Shown: piece after piece, positions 18,899 to 27,736 of the stretch
How the letters are laid out: the number at the start of each line of letters is the position of its first letter
Numbering within the stretch: the first letter of the stretch is position 1
Origin: an uncultured Muribaculaceae bacterium
Lineage (GTDB): Bacteria; Bacteroidota; Bacteroidia; Bacteroidales; Muribaculaceae
Length of the DNA stretch: 64,000 nucleotides
Assembly: GCA_947178505.1 (NCBI GenBank)
Contig: CAMWYR010000003.1
Span: 35,793 to 99,792 of the forward strand
Direction of reading: 5' to 3'
Notes under the pieces: generated by a model
Seen by the model: the letters and a program-made list of their open reading frames with translations, nothing else
Told to the model about the DNA's origin: nothing
Database searches by the model: none
Program-made: the position numbers and the translations under genes

Positions 18899-20182
18899 TC
18901 AGCGTGTGCCGTCGGCGCCATACGACTCCATCAGTTCAAGCCAGTAGGAGCGCAGGGTTGACCAGGCCACATTTTCCGGACCGTTGACCATAGGGGATAT
19001 CTTACAGCCGTTCAACTGCATCGACACGTATGGTGTGTCAGATGGCCCACGACTGACGATCATAAGCAGATTTGCTCCCAAGGGAGTTATATCCTGAACC
19101 CTCCAGGTATTGCTCAGCGAGTCGTAGTCGTGCGGGAAAGCAAAGCATCCCGGGAGCCTGATGAGCGAGAAGAGAGGGAGCAGGGTCTCGGCATGGCCGA
19201 AATAGGCATTCATCACCGGGCTCTGCGACGGGAATGTGAGGGCATGGTCGGTGGCCTCTATGATCTCATTCACGAGCGGAGCGGCCGTGCGTGCGGCGAG
19301 ATTCGAGAGGGGAGTGATGGCATTACGCAGGTAATGATTCAGATTGGAGGCCTCCCAGCAGCCGCGATATTCATCCACCGACATCCAGCGCGTAGTCGGG
19401 GCATTATAACCCATCGAGCGGTTAGCCTGGAGCACGCCGTACATATCCATCGTCAGGTTGCGCAACTCCACATCCGACAAGCCGGTCTTCGAGAAGAGGC
19501 TGCGCGCCGGCCTGACAGAAACGTGGCGGGCAACGAAGTCATCATAGACCCCCTTCCAGTCGCCACTCTTACGGTATTCATCAACCTGCTTATTCTCAGC
19601 AAAACCACGCAGAAGATGATCGTAGCGCGGTCCTTCCGCCGTTGCGACCTCAACGTGATGATTCTCCCAGGCAAACTGATAGAGAAGCTGATACATAGTC
19701 ATTACGCATCGGGGCACGTAGGTCGATACAGCCTCTACCTTCACATTCCTGTGCATCAGCCGCGGAAATGCCCTCAGGAGGCGCGTTCCCATCATTTTCT
19801 GCTCCATCTCACCGACCGGAGAAAGGGCGCCCCAATTGGAGGCATTTAAGGCGCGCACGCTCTTGAGATATGATAGGAAAGCCTTGCCATGCTCGGAAAG
19901 AGTATGACTTTTCTCTGCCTCGTCAAGTGCCTTCTGCAAAGCCGCGATTTTCTTCGGGCCCGAAAGATAGCGGGCGCCGTGACGCGAAATATAGACGGCA
20001 TACACCGGATGCAACGTGTCGGGCAATTCATACGGAGCCGTGAATGTCGCGAAATCAATAGGCATCATCGAACCGTCGTATTCGGTCGGGAGAGGCTCAT
20101 ATTTCTCCTCCGCCTTCAGCGGAGTCGCCGGAACGACTCCCAGCAGGCAGATTATCAGGGATAGGAAAAGGGGGTTGCGCAT
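18899..20182 (-). CDS. Secreted histidine phosphatase, MINPP (multiple inositol polyphosphate phosphatase)-like
   Basis: 427 residues with a signal peptide (LFLSLIICLLGVVPATPLKA). The nucleophile motif ISRHGARYLSG is at about 65-75, and the proton-donor motif is HAET, in NAYFGHAETLLPLFSL. HAE rather than HD marks the MINPP branch of histidine acid phosphatases; Bacteroides homologues hydrolyse phytate and lower inositol phosphates in the periplasm or in outer membrane vesicles. The N-terminal signal shows export. Its upstream region is taken up by the palindromic element at about 20205-20540. Confidence 0.85.
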   Translation of the reverse strand: MRNPLFLSLIICLLGVVPATPLKAEEKYEPLPTEYDGSMMPIDFATFTAPYELPDTLHPVYAVYISRHGARYLSGPKKIAALQKALDEAEKSHTLSEHGKAFLSYLKSVRALNASNWGALSPVGEMEQKMMGTRLLRAFPRLMHRNVKVEAVSTYVPRCVMTMYQLLYQFAWENHHVEVATAEGPRYDHLLRGFAENKQVDEYRKSGDWKGVYDDFVARHVSVRPARSLFSKTGLSDVELRNLTMDMYGVLQANRSMGYNAPTTRWMSVDEYRGCWEASNLNHYLRNAITPLSNLAARTAAPLVNEIIEATDHALTFPSQSPVMNAYFGHAETLLPLFSLIRLPGCFAFPHDYDSLSNTWRVQDITPLGANLLMIVSRGPSDTPYVSMQLNGCKISPMVNGPENVAWSTLRSYWLELMESYGADGTR

Positions 20183-20204
20183 AGAGATCGGTTAGGTAAA
20201 ACTT

Positions 20205-20540
20205 AGACTCCATCCAATAAAAAATATTAAATGCAGGGCGGGCTCTTTTTGAGCTAAAATCTTGAATCTCTGAGGGAGCAGCCTTCGAGCTGTGACCGAA
20301 GAGATTCGAGATTTAAGCCAAAAAGAGGCCGGACGCAGGTAACTTTATTTTATTAGTACGAGCCATTATATTTAAATTGATTAAAATTAAAGTTTTTAAA
20401 TTACTCCATTCATCGCATCTCAGGGGCACATATCGCCTTTTGCCTCAGTCACATAGCACGCTATGCTCCTTCGTCTGCAAGACGATATCTGCTCCCTGAG
20501 ATGCGACCCTGCATTAATATTTTTTATTGGATGGAGTCTT
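20205..20540. repeat. MITE-like palindromic element with about 33-bp terminal inverted repeats
   Basis: The ends 20205-20238 and 20507-20539 are near-perfect inverted repeats (one 1-base indel; outer part GACTCCATCC / GGATGGAGTC). Inside lie two more large imperfect palindromes: 20242-20270 with 20300-20328, and 20414-20436 with 20483-20505 (CGCATCTCAGG / CCTGAGATGCG). There is no open reading frame of note. Both outer flanks read TTA, compatible with a TA-type target duplication as made by IS630/mariner-like transposases. The right end abuts the stop codon of the minus-strand gene at 20539. Confidence 0.7.
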
Positions 20541-20967
20541 AATACTTACGGCAGGTTATGACCGCGATGGGAGAGCGGAGCACCATCCTCGACGATGACA
20601 CATGCTCAATATCGAGGATGCAATATTTAGTGCCGGGGGCTGAAGAAGCGTCAGCTACGAAGCCATATTGCGCCAACTGCGCGTCTGTAGGATTATAACG
20701 GAAATCTGCCCCTATCTGTGCGTCACCCTTATGATAATTGAGCACTGCCGTTAGCTCCGGACCGGGACTTCCCATGTTGAGTTGAAGCAGTTCGAGCTGG
20801 ATGCCTATGTAGCGGTTAGGGGGATTCACAACGGAATTATCTGTTGTGTAACGGATTTCGGTGATTTTCCAGAAACCGTCGATTTTACCGTTGTCGGAGG
20901 CACGCCGGCATGCCGGAGCGGCAATAAACAACAGGGAAAGCAGCAATATAGCGATGTATTTTTTCAT
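20539..20967 (-). CDS. Small lipocalin-like lipoprotein
   Basis: 142 residues. A lipoprotein signal (LLLSLLFIAAPAC, lipobox cysteine at residue 20) is followed by GFWKITEIRYTTDNS, the start of a lipocalin-like fold, and a strand-rich body to the C-terminal ITCRKY. Many Bacteroidales small envelope lipoproteins look like this; ligand and role are unknown. It follows wzi with a 22-bp gap on the same strand. Its stop codon lies at the very edge of the palindromic element, so the C-terminus could have been changed by that insertion. Confidence 0.65.
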   Translation of the reverse strand: MKKYIAILLLSLLFIAAPACRRASDNGKIDGFWKITEIRYTTDNSVVNPPNRYIGIQLELLQLNMGSPGPELTAVLNYHKGDAQIGADFRYNPTDAQLAQYGFVADASSAPGTKYCILDIEHVSSSRMVLRSPIAVITCRKY

Positions 20968-20989
20968 TTTTCAATAATTAGATGGAGAG

Positions 20990-22477
20990 TTATTTAATCC
21001 AGCCGGTCTTAGAGATAGCGAGCTGCACGCCGAAAGAGTTGCCGAGGAGCTTACCGTGGTCCATGCCGAGCGACACCGAGGCATTCCAGCCGGGAAGCGA
21101 CTGTGGATGCCAGTTCACCTGAGCCAGCCAGCTGAAATTCTCTTCCGGATGGGGGAGAGGCAATGTATAGGAACCCCAGCTTCGCATCCACGTCACAAGC
21201 AGGCGGTAGTCGGTCTGGCGCGAGGGAGTGCCCTTTATGCCGAAATGATGAGAGATCAGACGGTTATGAAGGAAGTGCAGCCTGTGATTGTCATTATAGA
21301 CAGGAGAGATGAATAGGGGTGAGCCAATAGCCTGGCCCCAGTTCTGCCAGCCGTTATAGATGTAATGATTGTAATAGGAATCGCGGGCTGAGATCTGATA
21401 GTCAATCACGGAAGTATGGTCCCAGTAGCAGGGTCCGGCCTGATCTTTCGAATAGAAGAATTCATAGAGGATATCCGAGACGAACGGATTTGCCGGGAGC
21501 TTTCCCTGCACGCCGTAGAGGCCATCCTTCCAGGGATAATCAAAGAAGAGCATCGAGTGATCTTCAAAGAAGTGCTGATAATAGAGGCGCACCATCCAGC
21601 CCGAGGGGTCCTGCCATTTAAGGCTCATGCTCCAGTTGCCGAGGAAGTTGCCTTCTACATTTGTCTGCTCTCCGGGAGCGGTGTCGGTGCCTCCGGCAGT
21701 CGGGATGAAGGCCTTGGCCCAGGCTTTCAGATAGGTAGGATGCTTTTCCCAATAACCTTCTCTGTTGCCCTCAGCCGGAATCCACGTCTTACCGCCGAAC
21801 TGCGTATCCATCACGAGGCCCAGTTCTCCTTCAAGCGGAAATTTCTTCGCGTTACCGCCGCGGAAATATATCGCACGCGAGCAATAGAGCGTGTTGAGCG
21901 AATAGCGATAATCGGGATTTGCCCAGCGGTTTAGCCACCAGTTGTCGTCAAACATACCATATGCGATATGGCCCTTGACGGCGAACATCTCCTTACAACC
22001 CCACACGTCGGCATAATCAAAAATGCCGATGCGCACCTGCGGAAGAGGACGGGCATTCCATCCCTGTGTGAGCGAACCGGAGGAAAGCGACTGATCAAGG
22101 AAACCGTCGGAGAGTTCCTTCGCGCCGATCATAGCGTCGAGACAACGGTAACGCACCTCGGCATAAAGCTGCTGCGGAATGAAAGTTGACTGCATGCGGT
22201 GAGCCACACCGAGATCTACTCCGGCGCCCCAGGAGAAACGGGGCGCTTCATCAATATGCTTGAACGCTCCGACACGAAGCCAGAGATTATTGCGCTCAAG
22301 CCCGGAGAAGCCGTATTTATTAGACTGAAGCCAGAAAGGAGTGTGCGCGCCGCCCGAAAGCGTAGTGCCCACCTCTGCTTTATACTCAATGGAGTCGTGC
22401 CATTCATAAGCACGTGCCTCCACAAACGGAAGAAGGCAAGCCAAAGCAGCAACACAGGCGAATTTGCGAATGCTCAT
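20990..22477 (-). CDS. Wzi-family capsule assembly outer membrane protein
   Basis: 495 residues with a signal peptide (FACVAALACLLPFVEARA). The body is rich in alternating aromatic/polar strands, with WHDSIEYKAEVGTTLSGGAHTPFW and GLERNNLWLRVGAF early and LGMDHGKLLGNSFGVQ at the end, typical of the 18-stranded Wzi barrel. Wzi-type proteins anchor or organise capsule on the outer surface. A consensus promoter precedes it, 49 bp from the start. It is 13 kb from the main glycan locus. Confidence 0.85.
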   Translation of the reverse strand: MSIRKFACVAALACLLPFVEARAYEWHDSIEYKAEVGTTLSGGAHTPFWLQSNKYGFSGLERNNLWLRVGAFKHIDEAPRFSWGAGVDLGVAHRMQSTFIPQQLYAEVRYRCLDAMIGAKELSDGFLDQSLSSGSLTQGWNARPLPQVRIGIFDYADVWGCKEMFAVKGHIAYGMFDDNWWLNRWANPDYRYSLNTLYCSRAIYFRGGNAKKFPLEGELGLVMDTQFGGKTWIPAEGNREGYWEKHPTYLKAWAKAFIPTAGGTDTAPGEQTNVEGNFLGNWSMSLKWQDPSGWMVRLYYQHFFEDHSMLFFDYPWKDGLYGVQGKLPANPFVSDILYEFFYSKDQAGPCYWDHTSVIDYQISARDSYYNHYIYNGWQNWGQAIGSPLFISPVYNDNHRLHFLHNRLISHHFGIKGTPSRQTDYRLLVTWMRSWGSYTLPLPHPEENFSWLAQVNWHPQSLPGWNASVSLGMDHGKLLGNSFGVQLAISKTGWIK

Positions 22478-22525
22478 AATCTTAATATAGGTAAAATTTT
22501 AGTGAAAAGTGTGAAATACGCAGTG

Positions 22526-22555
22526 CAAATTTACAAATAAAACCTCAAAAATCAA
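22526..22555 (-). promoter_or_regulatory. wzi promoter
   Basis: On the minus strand TTG, 19 bp, then TAAATTTG (plus coordinates 22553-22555 and 22526-22533) fits the Bacteroidota consensus. It is back to back with the promoter of the tRNA-Glu/rpsT unit. Confidence 0.7.
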
Positions 22556-22571
22556 TAAAATTCAGAAATGA

Positions 22572-22603
22572 TTTGGTTGAAAAGAAAAAAATTACTATTT
22601 TTG
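22572..22603 (+). promoter_or_regulatory. Promoter of the tRNA-Glu / rpsT / tRNA-Glu unit
   Basis: TTTG (22572-22575), exactly 20 bp, then TATTTTTG (22596-22603): a full match to the Bacteroidota promoter consensus, 52 bp before the first tRNA. Confidence 0.8.
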
Positions 22604-22655
22604 CAGTCGCAAAGCGCACGAAACGCGAATCAGCGATTCGGCGCCGGCTTGAGTA

Positions 22656-22730
22656 GGCCCATTCGTCTATCGGTTAGGACGCAAGATTTTCATTCTTGAA
22701 AGAGGAGTTCGATTCTCCTATGGGCTACCA
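22656..22730 (+). tRNA. tRNA-Glu (anticodon TTC), CCA encoded
   Basis: Acceptor stem GGCCCAT/ATGGGCT with one G-U pair, D-arm with GGTTAGGA, anticodon stem CAAGA/TCTTG with loop TTTTCAT (anticodon TTC at 22689-22691), T-arm GGAG-TTCGATT-CTCC, discriminator A and genomic CCA at 22728-22730. Confidence 0.96.
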
Positions 22731-22759
22731 AATATCAATCGAAAAAGAAATTTTTAAAG

Positions 22760-23014
22760 ATGGCAAATCATAAATCGTCATTAAAAAGAATTCGCCAGGC
22801 GGAAAAGCGCAGACTTGAGAACCGTTACTGGGCAAAAACAGCAAGAAATGCAGTGCGTCGCATACGCAAGATGACCGACAAGGCTGAAGCTGAGGCAGCT
22901 TACAACAAGGTTAGCTCTCTCCTCCAGCGTCTTGGTCGCAAGAACATCATTTCTAAGAATAAGGCTGCCAATCTCTGCAGTGGTCTCGCTAACCACATCA
23001 ACAAGCTTGGCTAA
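22760..23014 (+). CDS. rpsT: 30S ribosomal protein S20
   Basis: 84 residues, highly basic, starting [18 protein letters not shown], the S20 signature, with [15 protein letters not shown] helices to the end. S20 binds 16S rRNA early in 30S assembly. It lies between two identical tRNA-Glu genes and probably shares their transcript, so the mRNA would be released by tRNA processing on both sides. Confidence 0.97.
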   Translation: MANHKSSLKRIRQAEKRRLENRYWAKTARNAVRRIRKMTDKAEAEAAYNKVSSLLQRLGRKNIISKNKAANLCSGLANHINKLG

Positions 23015-23064
23015 AAAATATTAGGCAGTTTCACGGTCGTCACGCGTCCGGAAGCAGTCAGGCC

Positions 23065-23136
23065 GGCCCATTCGTCTATCGGTTAGGACGCAAGATTTTC
23101 ATTCTTGAAAGAGGAGTTCGATTCTCCTATGGGCTA
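23065..23136 (+). tRNA. tRNA-Glu (anticodon TTC), second identical copy, no encoded CCA
   Basis: The 72-nt tRNA body is identical to the copy at 22656. After the discriminator A the sequence is CCC rather than CCA, so the 3' end must be finished by the CCA-adding enzyme. Confidence 0.95.
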
Positions 23137-23157
23137 CCCAAATCCATCCTACCCCGT

Positions 23158-23197
23158 GAGGCTGGTGTCGCTGATGACACCGGCCTCTCTTTTTTTC
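23158..23197 (+). terminator. Terminator of the tRNA-Glu/rpsT unit
   Basis: GAGGCTGGTGTC (23158-23169) pairs with GACACCGGCCTC (23176-23187) through 12 bp including one wobble, followed by TCTTTTTTT. It ends right at the stop of the convergent glycosyltransferase gene. Confidence 0.9.
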
Positions 23198-24493
23198 CTA
23201 AAGCAGCAATGAATCCAGATCTACGGCCGTGGCGTCAGCGAGAGCCGCAGCATTAAAACTATCCTCCCAGCGACGGCGGGCAGCTTCACCCTTCATCTGC
23301 CGGCCGCATTCATCTGCCGCCACACAGACTATCATACGCGCATATTCATGCGGAGTCAGCCCCGGAGGAAGAAGCAGAGCAGAATCCTCACCGGTGAGTT
23401 CTGACACATCGCCTACATCCGTGGATATCACCGGAATACCATGCGACATCGCCTCGCCCATGCTGACCGGCATCCCTTCTGTACGGCTCATAAGTATGAA
23501 CCAGTCACTCCCCTCTTCACTATAGTAACGATGCACATCCGCATTGCTAAGCGCTCCGCAGAAATCCACAGTAAACGAGGGCACTCGCCGACTCAATTCC
23601 TCAGCCTGTCGATGCAGCATATCCATGCACTCTCCGTCGCCTATCAGTGTCCACATTATGCGTTTTTCGCCAAGCAGGAGTGTAAGCTCAGCCAGAGTCT
23701 CCATTATCAGAGAGAGCTGCTTCACCGGATCCAGACGTGCTACCGTGACAAATCGCACTTCTTCGCTCCGATCGCTGCCGGCGGCGCCTGAGCTGTTGGC
23801 GCGACTCTCCTTGCCCGTGAGGACATCCGGCCCTGATGAACCTAAATGACGCGCAGAAATGCGTGCGGACGCCGAAGGATAACGATTTTTCAGATATTGC
23901 GCTCCCTTATCCGAGATACAGATCACCCGGCGGATACCATCAAGCATACGTGCGCGAAGCCGTCGCGACCTGAACTCCTGACGCTCGTCATATAAATCTG
24001 ACGTATGGGCGCGCGTGGCCACTTTCCAGCCTTGCTGAAGCGCAAGACGCGCCATGGCCGTAGCTGTGTCGGCAAACCACATACTATAGAACACAGTGTT
24101 AGCGGGAGTCATGCCGTTGCGCGCCGCTAATCTCTTTAAAAGATAGCCTATACGCACGCTATTTACGGCCTGATAGAAGCCTTTCAGCCATTGCCGCACA
24201 CCACGGGCCTCACCACGCATCATCACAAGCGCACGCCATACGAAAGGATGCAGGATATAGACCGCTTTGAGCAGCCGTGAGTGAAACACAGTGTCGTCGG
24301 CTAACGACCAGTCGACCGTCACCCCCTCCGGCAACGCATCGGCATAACCGGACTCCCGAGGAAATCTGTCGGTAGGAAAGAGGATAATCCGGTCAAACTT
24401 ATCTCTGAGAGCCTTTATCTCCGGCTCGATAAATGCTTTTTCAGAATAAAGATCGCCCGGAAAACCGAGTGTAGAGAATAGCAACTGTCTCAT
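23198..24493 (-). CDS. Family 4 glycosyltransferase
   Basis: About 431 residues from the ATG at 24493, which overlaps the upstream gene's stop as ATGA; this coupling decides the start. The N-terminal half begins LLFSTLGFPG; the C-terminal GT-B half carries VTVARLDPVKQLSLIM, LIGDGECMDML and SRTEGMPVSMGEAMSHGIPVIST, the donor-binding E-x7-E of GT4. It transfers a nucleotide-activated sugar, retaining, onto a glycan. Third gene of a peptidase-GT2-GT4 operon; product unknown. Confidence 0.88.
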   Translation of the reverse strand: MRQLLFSTLGFPGDLYSEKAFIEPEIKALRDKFDRIILFPTDRFPRESGYADALPEGVTVDWSLADDTVFHSRLLKAVYILHPFVWRALVMMRGEARGVRQWLKGFYQAVNSVRIGYLLKRLAARNGMTPANTVFYSMWFADTATAMARLALQQGWKVATRAHTSDLYDERQEFRSRRLRARMLDGIRRVICISDKGAQYLKNRYPSASARISARHLGSSGPDVLTGKESRANSSGAAGSDRSEEVRFVTVARLDPVKQLSLIMETLAELTLLLGEKRIMWTLIGDGECMDMLHRQAEELSRRVPSFTVDFCGALSNADVHRYYSEEGSDWFILMSRTEGMPVSMGEAMSHGIPVISTDVGDVSELTGEDSALLLPPGLTPHEYARMIVCVAADECGRQMKGEAARRRWEDSFNAAALADATAVDLDSLLL

Positions 24494-25479
24494 TTCCGGA
24501 GTCGATTTACAATCCCCCATAATGCGGGACAACGCATGACCGCCATATATAGGCGCGCCTTAAGCGGGAGTGGAAGTTGAAACTGCCTTATCAGAGCCTT
24601 CAGACGCGAAATGCGACGTTCTGACGGCTCCGCCTCATTGTCCGGGCCCGATCTCAAGGCCATGGCGGAAAGGTGATTCACGCGCCTCGCCGCAGCCTTG
24701 TCGAGCGCCGCGCCTGCCACATCGAAATGGCGCTGGAGCAACATGGTCTGCCGGAGCGCACGGAGGGAATATCTGAATTTGCGGGCATAGTCGGCGGGGT
24801 GCGACACCGAGTCATGCCCTACCGAGTAATGAAGCGTCACTTCCGGAAGCACAACAATATCCCCCGCTTCAGCCATTGCGAGGAGAATCTGCTGATCCTC
24901 ACACGAATACTCACTGTCGACATATATATCAGGATTTTTATCGACGGCGTCGGTGATGATATCGCGGCGGTATAGGGCGGTGCAGAGATGAATGATACGC
25001 TCCCCGGCCAGCAGGGGGAACGTGAGAGTTCCTGCGGCGAAGCGTAGCGGCGTGGTTGCGGAGGGATTGGCCGGATGACGTGACAGCTCGCCCGAATCTG
25101 AATCCCGGCAGAGCCAATCGGTGGCCACAAGACTCACGCGCGGGTCAGAGTCAAGCAGTTCCACCTGCCGGCGGAGCTTACCCGGATCGACCCAATAATC
25201 ATCTCCGGCGCAGTCAGCAAGGTATTCGCCGCGCGCGCGGCGTATGCAGTCGAAATAATTCGCCGTCACGCCGAGGTTCCGTTCCCGCCGGAGATAGACT
25301 ATCCGGTCGGGATACTGCGCGGCATAACTTCTGCATATGCGCTCCGTGCCGTCGGTCGACGCATCGTCGCCGATCACAATCTCATAATCGGCCCTCAGAT
25401 CCTGCGCGAGAATCGAATCGAGCGTGCGCCCGATCGTGTGCTCCTGATTGTAGGTGACTACAATTACAGAGACTTTCAT
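24490..25479 (-). CDS. Family 2 glycosyltransferase
   Basis: 329 residues. GT-A start VSVIVVTYNQEHTIGRTLDSIL (residues 3-24), nucleotide-binding IGDDASTDGT and the catalytic-region CAGDDYW. The C-terminal 100 residues are helical and basic. It is translationally coupled on both sides (4-bp overlaps with the peptidase and with the GT4 gene), so the three proteins are made together. Confidence 0.88.
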   Translation of the reverse strand: MKVSVIVVTYNQEHTIGRTLDSILAQDLRADYEIVIGDDASTDGTERICRSYAAQYPDRIVYLRRERNLGVTANYFDCIRRARGEYLADCAGDDYWVDPGKLRRQVELLDSDPRVSLVATDWLCRDSDSGELSRHPANPSATTPLRFAAGTLTFPLLAGERIIHLCTALYRRDIITDAVDKNPDIYVDSEYSCEDQQILLAMAEAGDIVVLPEVTLHYSVGHDSVSHPADYARKFRYSLRALRQTMLLQRHFDVAGAALDKAAARRVNHLSAMALRSGPDNEAEPSERRISRLKALIRQFQLPLPLKARLYMAVMRCPALWGIVNRLRK

Positions 25480-26702
25480 TTAAACTTTTTACGGATGTCA
25501 GAAGGCACGGCATCCTTATGAACGCCTACACCGAGAGTCTTCTCAAGGAAGAAGGGCATCGACACGTAGAGATAGCCGTCGTAAAGCTGGTTGGTGTCCC
25601 AGGAATTCTTGACCTTGTAGTATCGGTTACCCTCCTGGTCGGTGGCGGTGCCGACGATGACCATACCATGGTCGTCGGTAGTCTCAAAATTATCGAATGT
25701 AGTCTGACGGCTCTCCTGCGTAACGCTCTTCTCCTTCACCGGGCCCTTGATATCAAACTTGGAGTTCTCGCGGTCCTTATCGGAGAGTTTCACCCAACGG
25801 CTGAGCTCAGTGTCGGTCATGTCTTTCTCCTCCTTATCTTCGGGAAGCACGGCATAGCCCTTATTCCATTTGAATCCACCCTCCGACACATCAGCGGCCC
25901 ACATAACCGTCCATCCCTTCTCGAGGGCATTGTCGACGATCTTCTGCATCTCTTCCATAGGCACGTTCATGCTCTGAGTCCATGCCCAGTTGTCGGGGAT
26001 TTCGAGGATAAAGTTCTGATAATAGGGATGATGCGTATAGCTGGTGACGTTGATGAAGTTCTCGGGTTCGAGACCCATCTCCTTAGCCCACTGCTGAGGG
26101 GTGTATGTCTTGCCGTTATACTGGAAAGATGCGGGCACGGGGCCGAGATACGCATCGAGAATAGCCTCGAAGCCGGGGAGCCACGCAGTGGTCAGCTTCT
26201 TGTTTTTAGTTCCGCGGTTGAGCACGGCGCGGAGATAAGCCTCGAGAGCTTCGGCGAGCTCGTAATGCGAATGCTTCTTCTCGCCGTAGTTGAGGCCGGG
26301 ATAAGCCTCCTCGGGCACAGCTCCGTAAGCCTCAGTCATATTGAGCACGTCGCCCCATGAACCGCCCTGAGCGAAGTTGATGGTGCCGTTCATGCGCATG
26401 AATTTCTTTGCCTTGTCGATATAGGCGTTGCGCACGATATACATTTCAGAGATATCGAGTTCGGGACCACCCTTCCGCATGACGTTATCCTCGAGCGTAG
26501 AGACGCCGGAAAATGCCCAGCACGTGCCCGACTTATTCTGATCTTTCACGGAGCCGGTGCGGTTGATCTTACCGTCGGTAAACTTAAACCCGGTAGAATC
26601 GGGCACCTCAATGACCGGTTCAGTGGCCGGGGCGATAAAATCAGTGGCGAACGCCGGGGCCGTCATGACGGCCAGCACGGAGAGGGCAAATATCTTTTTC
26701 AT
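25476..26702 (-). CDS. Secreted C1 family (bleomycin-hydrolase-like) cysteine aminopeptidase
   Basis: 408 residues with signal peptide FALSVLAVMTAPAFA. The nucleophile is Cys61 in KSGTCWAFSGVSTLEDNV; the catalytic His is in DDHGMVIVG and Asn in YKVKNSWDTN. The insert-rich middle fits peptidase C1B (aminopeptidase C) as secreted by gut Bacteroidales, which digest peptides in the periplasm. It is the first gene of an operon with two glycosyltransferases (4-bp overlap), an unusual partner set. Confidence 0.9.
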   Translation of the reverse strand: MKKIFALSVLAVMTAPAFATDFIAPATEPVIEVPDSTGFKFTDGKINRTGSVKDQNKSGTCWAFSGVSTLEDNVMRKGGPELDISEMYIVRNAYIDKAKKFMRMNGTINFAQGGSWGDVLNMTEAYGAVPEEAYPGLNYGEKKHSHYELAEALEAYLRAVLNRGTKNKKLTTAWLPGFEAILDAYLGPVPASFQYNGKTYTPQQWAKEMGLEPENFINVTSYTHHPYYQNFILEIPDNWAWTQSMNVPMEEMQKIVDNALEKGWTVMWAADVSEGGFKWNKGYAVLPEDKEEKDMTDTELSRWVKLSDKDRENSKFDIKGPVKEKSVTQESRQTTFDNFETTDDHGMVIVGTATDQEGNRYYKVKNSWDTNQLYDGYLYVSMPFFLEKTLGVGVHKDAVPSDIRKKFK

Positions 26703-26819
26703 AATGCTGTCAGATTTGATTCAAAGTTAAGCAAATATTCAGACGCTCGCGCAACGCTCATCTGAGCGGCGGAGGGCTCCTTGACTGCAATATTAATAAA
26801 AAAAACTTACATCTGCAAG

Positions 26820-26843
26820 CCTGCCGCAAATTATTGCGGCAGG
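26820..26843 (-). terminator. Hairpin terminator enclosing the stop codon of the TupA-like gene
   Basis: CCTGCCGCAA (26820-26829) and TTGCGGCAGG (26834-26843) form a perfect 10-bp stem; the stop codon of the minus-strand gene is in the loop. A T run follows on the minus strand only after about 15 nt, so termination may be partial. Confidence 0.6.
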
Positions 26844-27736
26844 GAGATTAGGGAGCCGAGGGAGGCGAGTGCAGAGGGAGTGAAGTAGCGGATGCGGGCT
26901 GACCCCATGGTAAAGGTGAGTTCGCCGAAGTAGATGCGTGCGCCTATGCAGTAGAGGTCGACCCTCACTATGGGGAATCCCTGTGAGAGCGTCTCCGCGA
27001 TGTGAATCATTTCTTCGAGTTTATCGGGACGGGGAGGCACATTGACGGGCCGGTATGACTCCACGACGGCCTCGCGCCATTCTTCCCAAGCGGGGAGCCG
27101 AAAGAGCGATAGCGATGTGCGGAATGTCTTTTCATCTCTCTCACTGCATACGAGGCAGTAGAGCGGACGGCCGTCAAAGCAGAAGAACTTATAGTCGGTG
27201 GCCATGACGGGGCTTCCGGCTTCATCAGACAACGGGAGCATTTCCTCGGCCATTATCCGCGGACGTATACGCGTGTAATGAGGTTCGGCTCCTGCAAATC
27301 CGAAACGTCGCCCCAGCCATTGCGAGAGCCTCCGGCGCACCCGGGTTTGATCCAGGCTCCTACGGTCGCGCACAAGGATGGTCTGCATAGTGCCGTGGGT
27401 CGATTTGATGGCGAACTTATCTGGCAGCTGACTGAAATCCACAGCCTCGGCATCCTCCCAGATGCCATAGGTGGCCGGCACGATCTCCGGAAACCCTGCA
27501 TCGGCCACAAATTTCTTCACCTCATATTTATCAGCAAGCCGCGACCACAAGGTGGTGTCGGTGTTGAATTCGAGCCACAGTATCTTCTCGTTGAGGTCGG
27601 TGGGATTTTTGATATCAGCACGTCTGCGCGTTTCGATGCGATGCAGCAGCAATGCTGCGCGCCGCGGCGATATCATCTGCCATTCGGCCAGCTGACGCAC
27701 CATGCGCCGGACCACACTGAAAAGAGGATTCGTCAT
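26831..27736 (-). CDS. TupA-like ATP-grasp family protein (glycan-related)
   Basis: 301 residues. ADIKNPTDLNEKILWLEFN, LADKYEVKKFV, DKFAIKSTHGTMQTILV and DYKFFCFDGRPLYCLV are the successive blocks of the ATPgrasp_TupA family, usually found in polysaccharide loci (named after teichuronopeptide synthesis) and thought to join an amino acid or similar group to a glycan. It overlaps the mgtC stop as TGATG, so it is co-translated with it. Substrate unknown. Confidence 0.82.
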   Translation of the reverse strand: MTNPLFSVVRRMVRQLAEWQMISPRRAALLLHRIETRRRADIKNPTDLNEKILWLEFNTDTTLWSRLADKYEVKKFVADAGFPEIVPATYGIWEDAEAVDFSQLPDKFAIKSTHGTMQTILVRDRRSLDQTRVRRRLSQWLGRRFGFAGAEPHYTRIRPRIMAEEMLPLSDEAGSPVMATDYKFFCFDGRPLYCLVCSERDEKTFRTSLSLFRLPAWEEWREAVVESYRPVNVPPRPDKLEEMIHIAETLSQGFPIVRVDLYCIGARIYFGELTFTMGSARIRYFTPSALASLGSLISLPQ

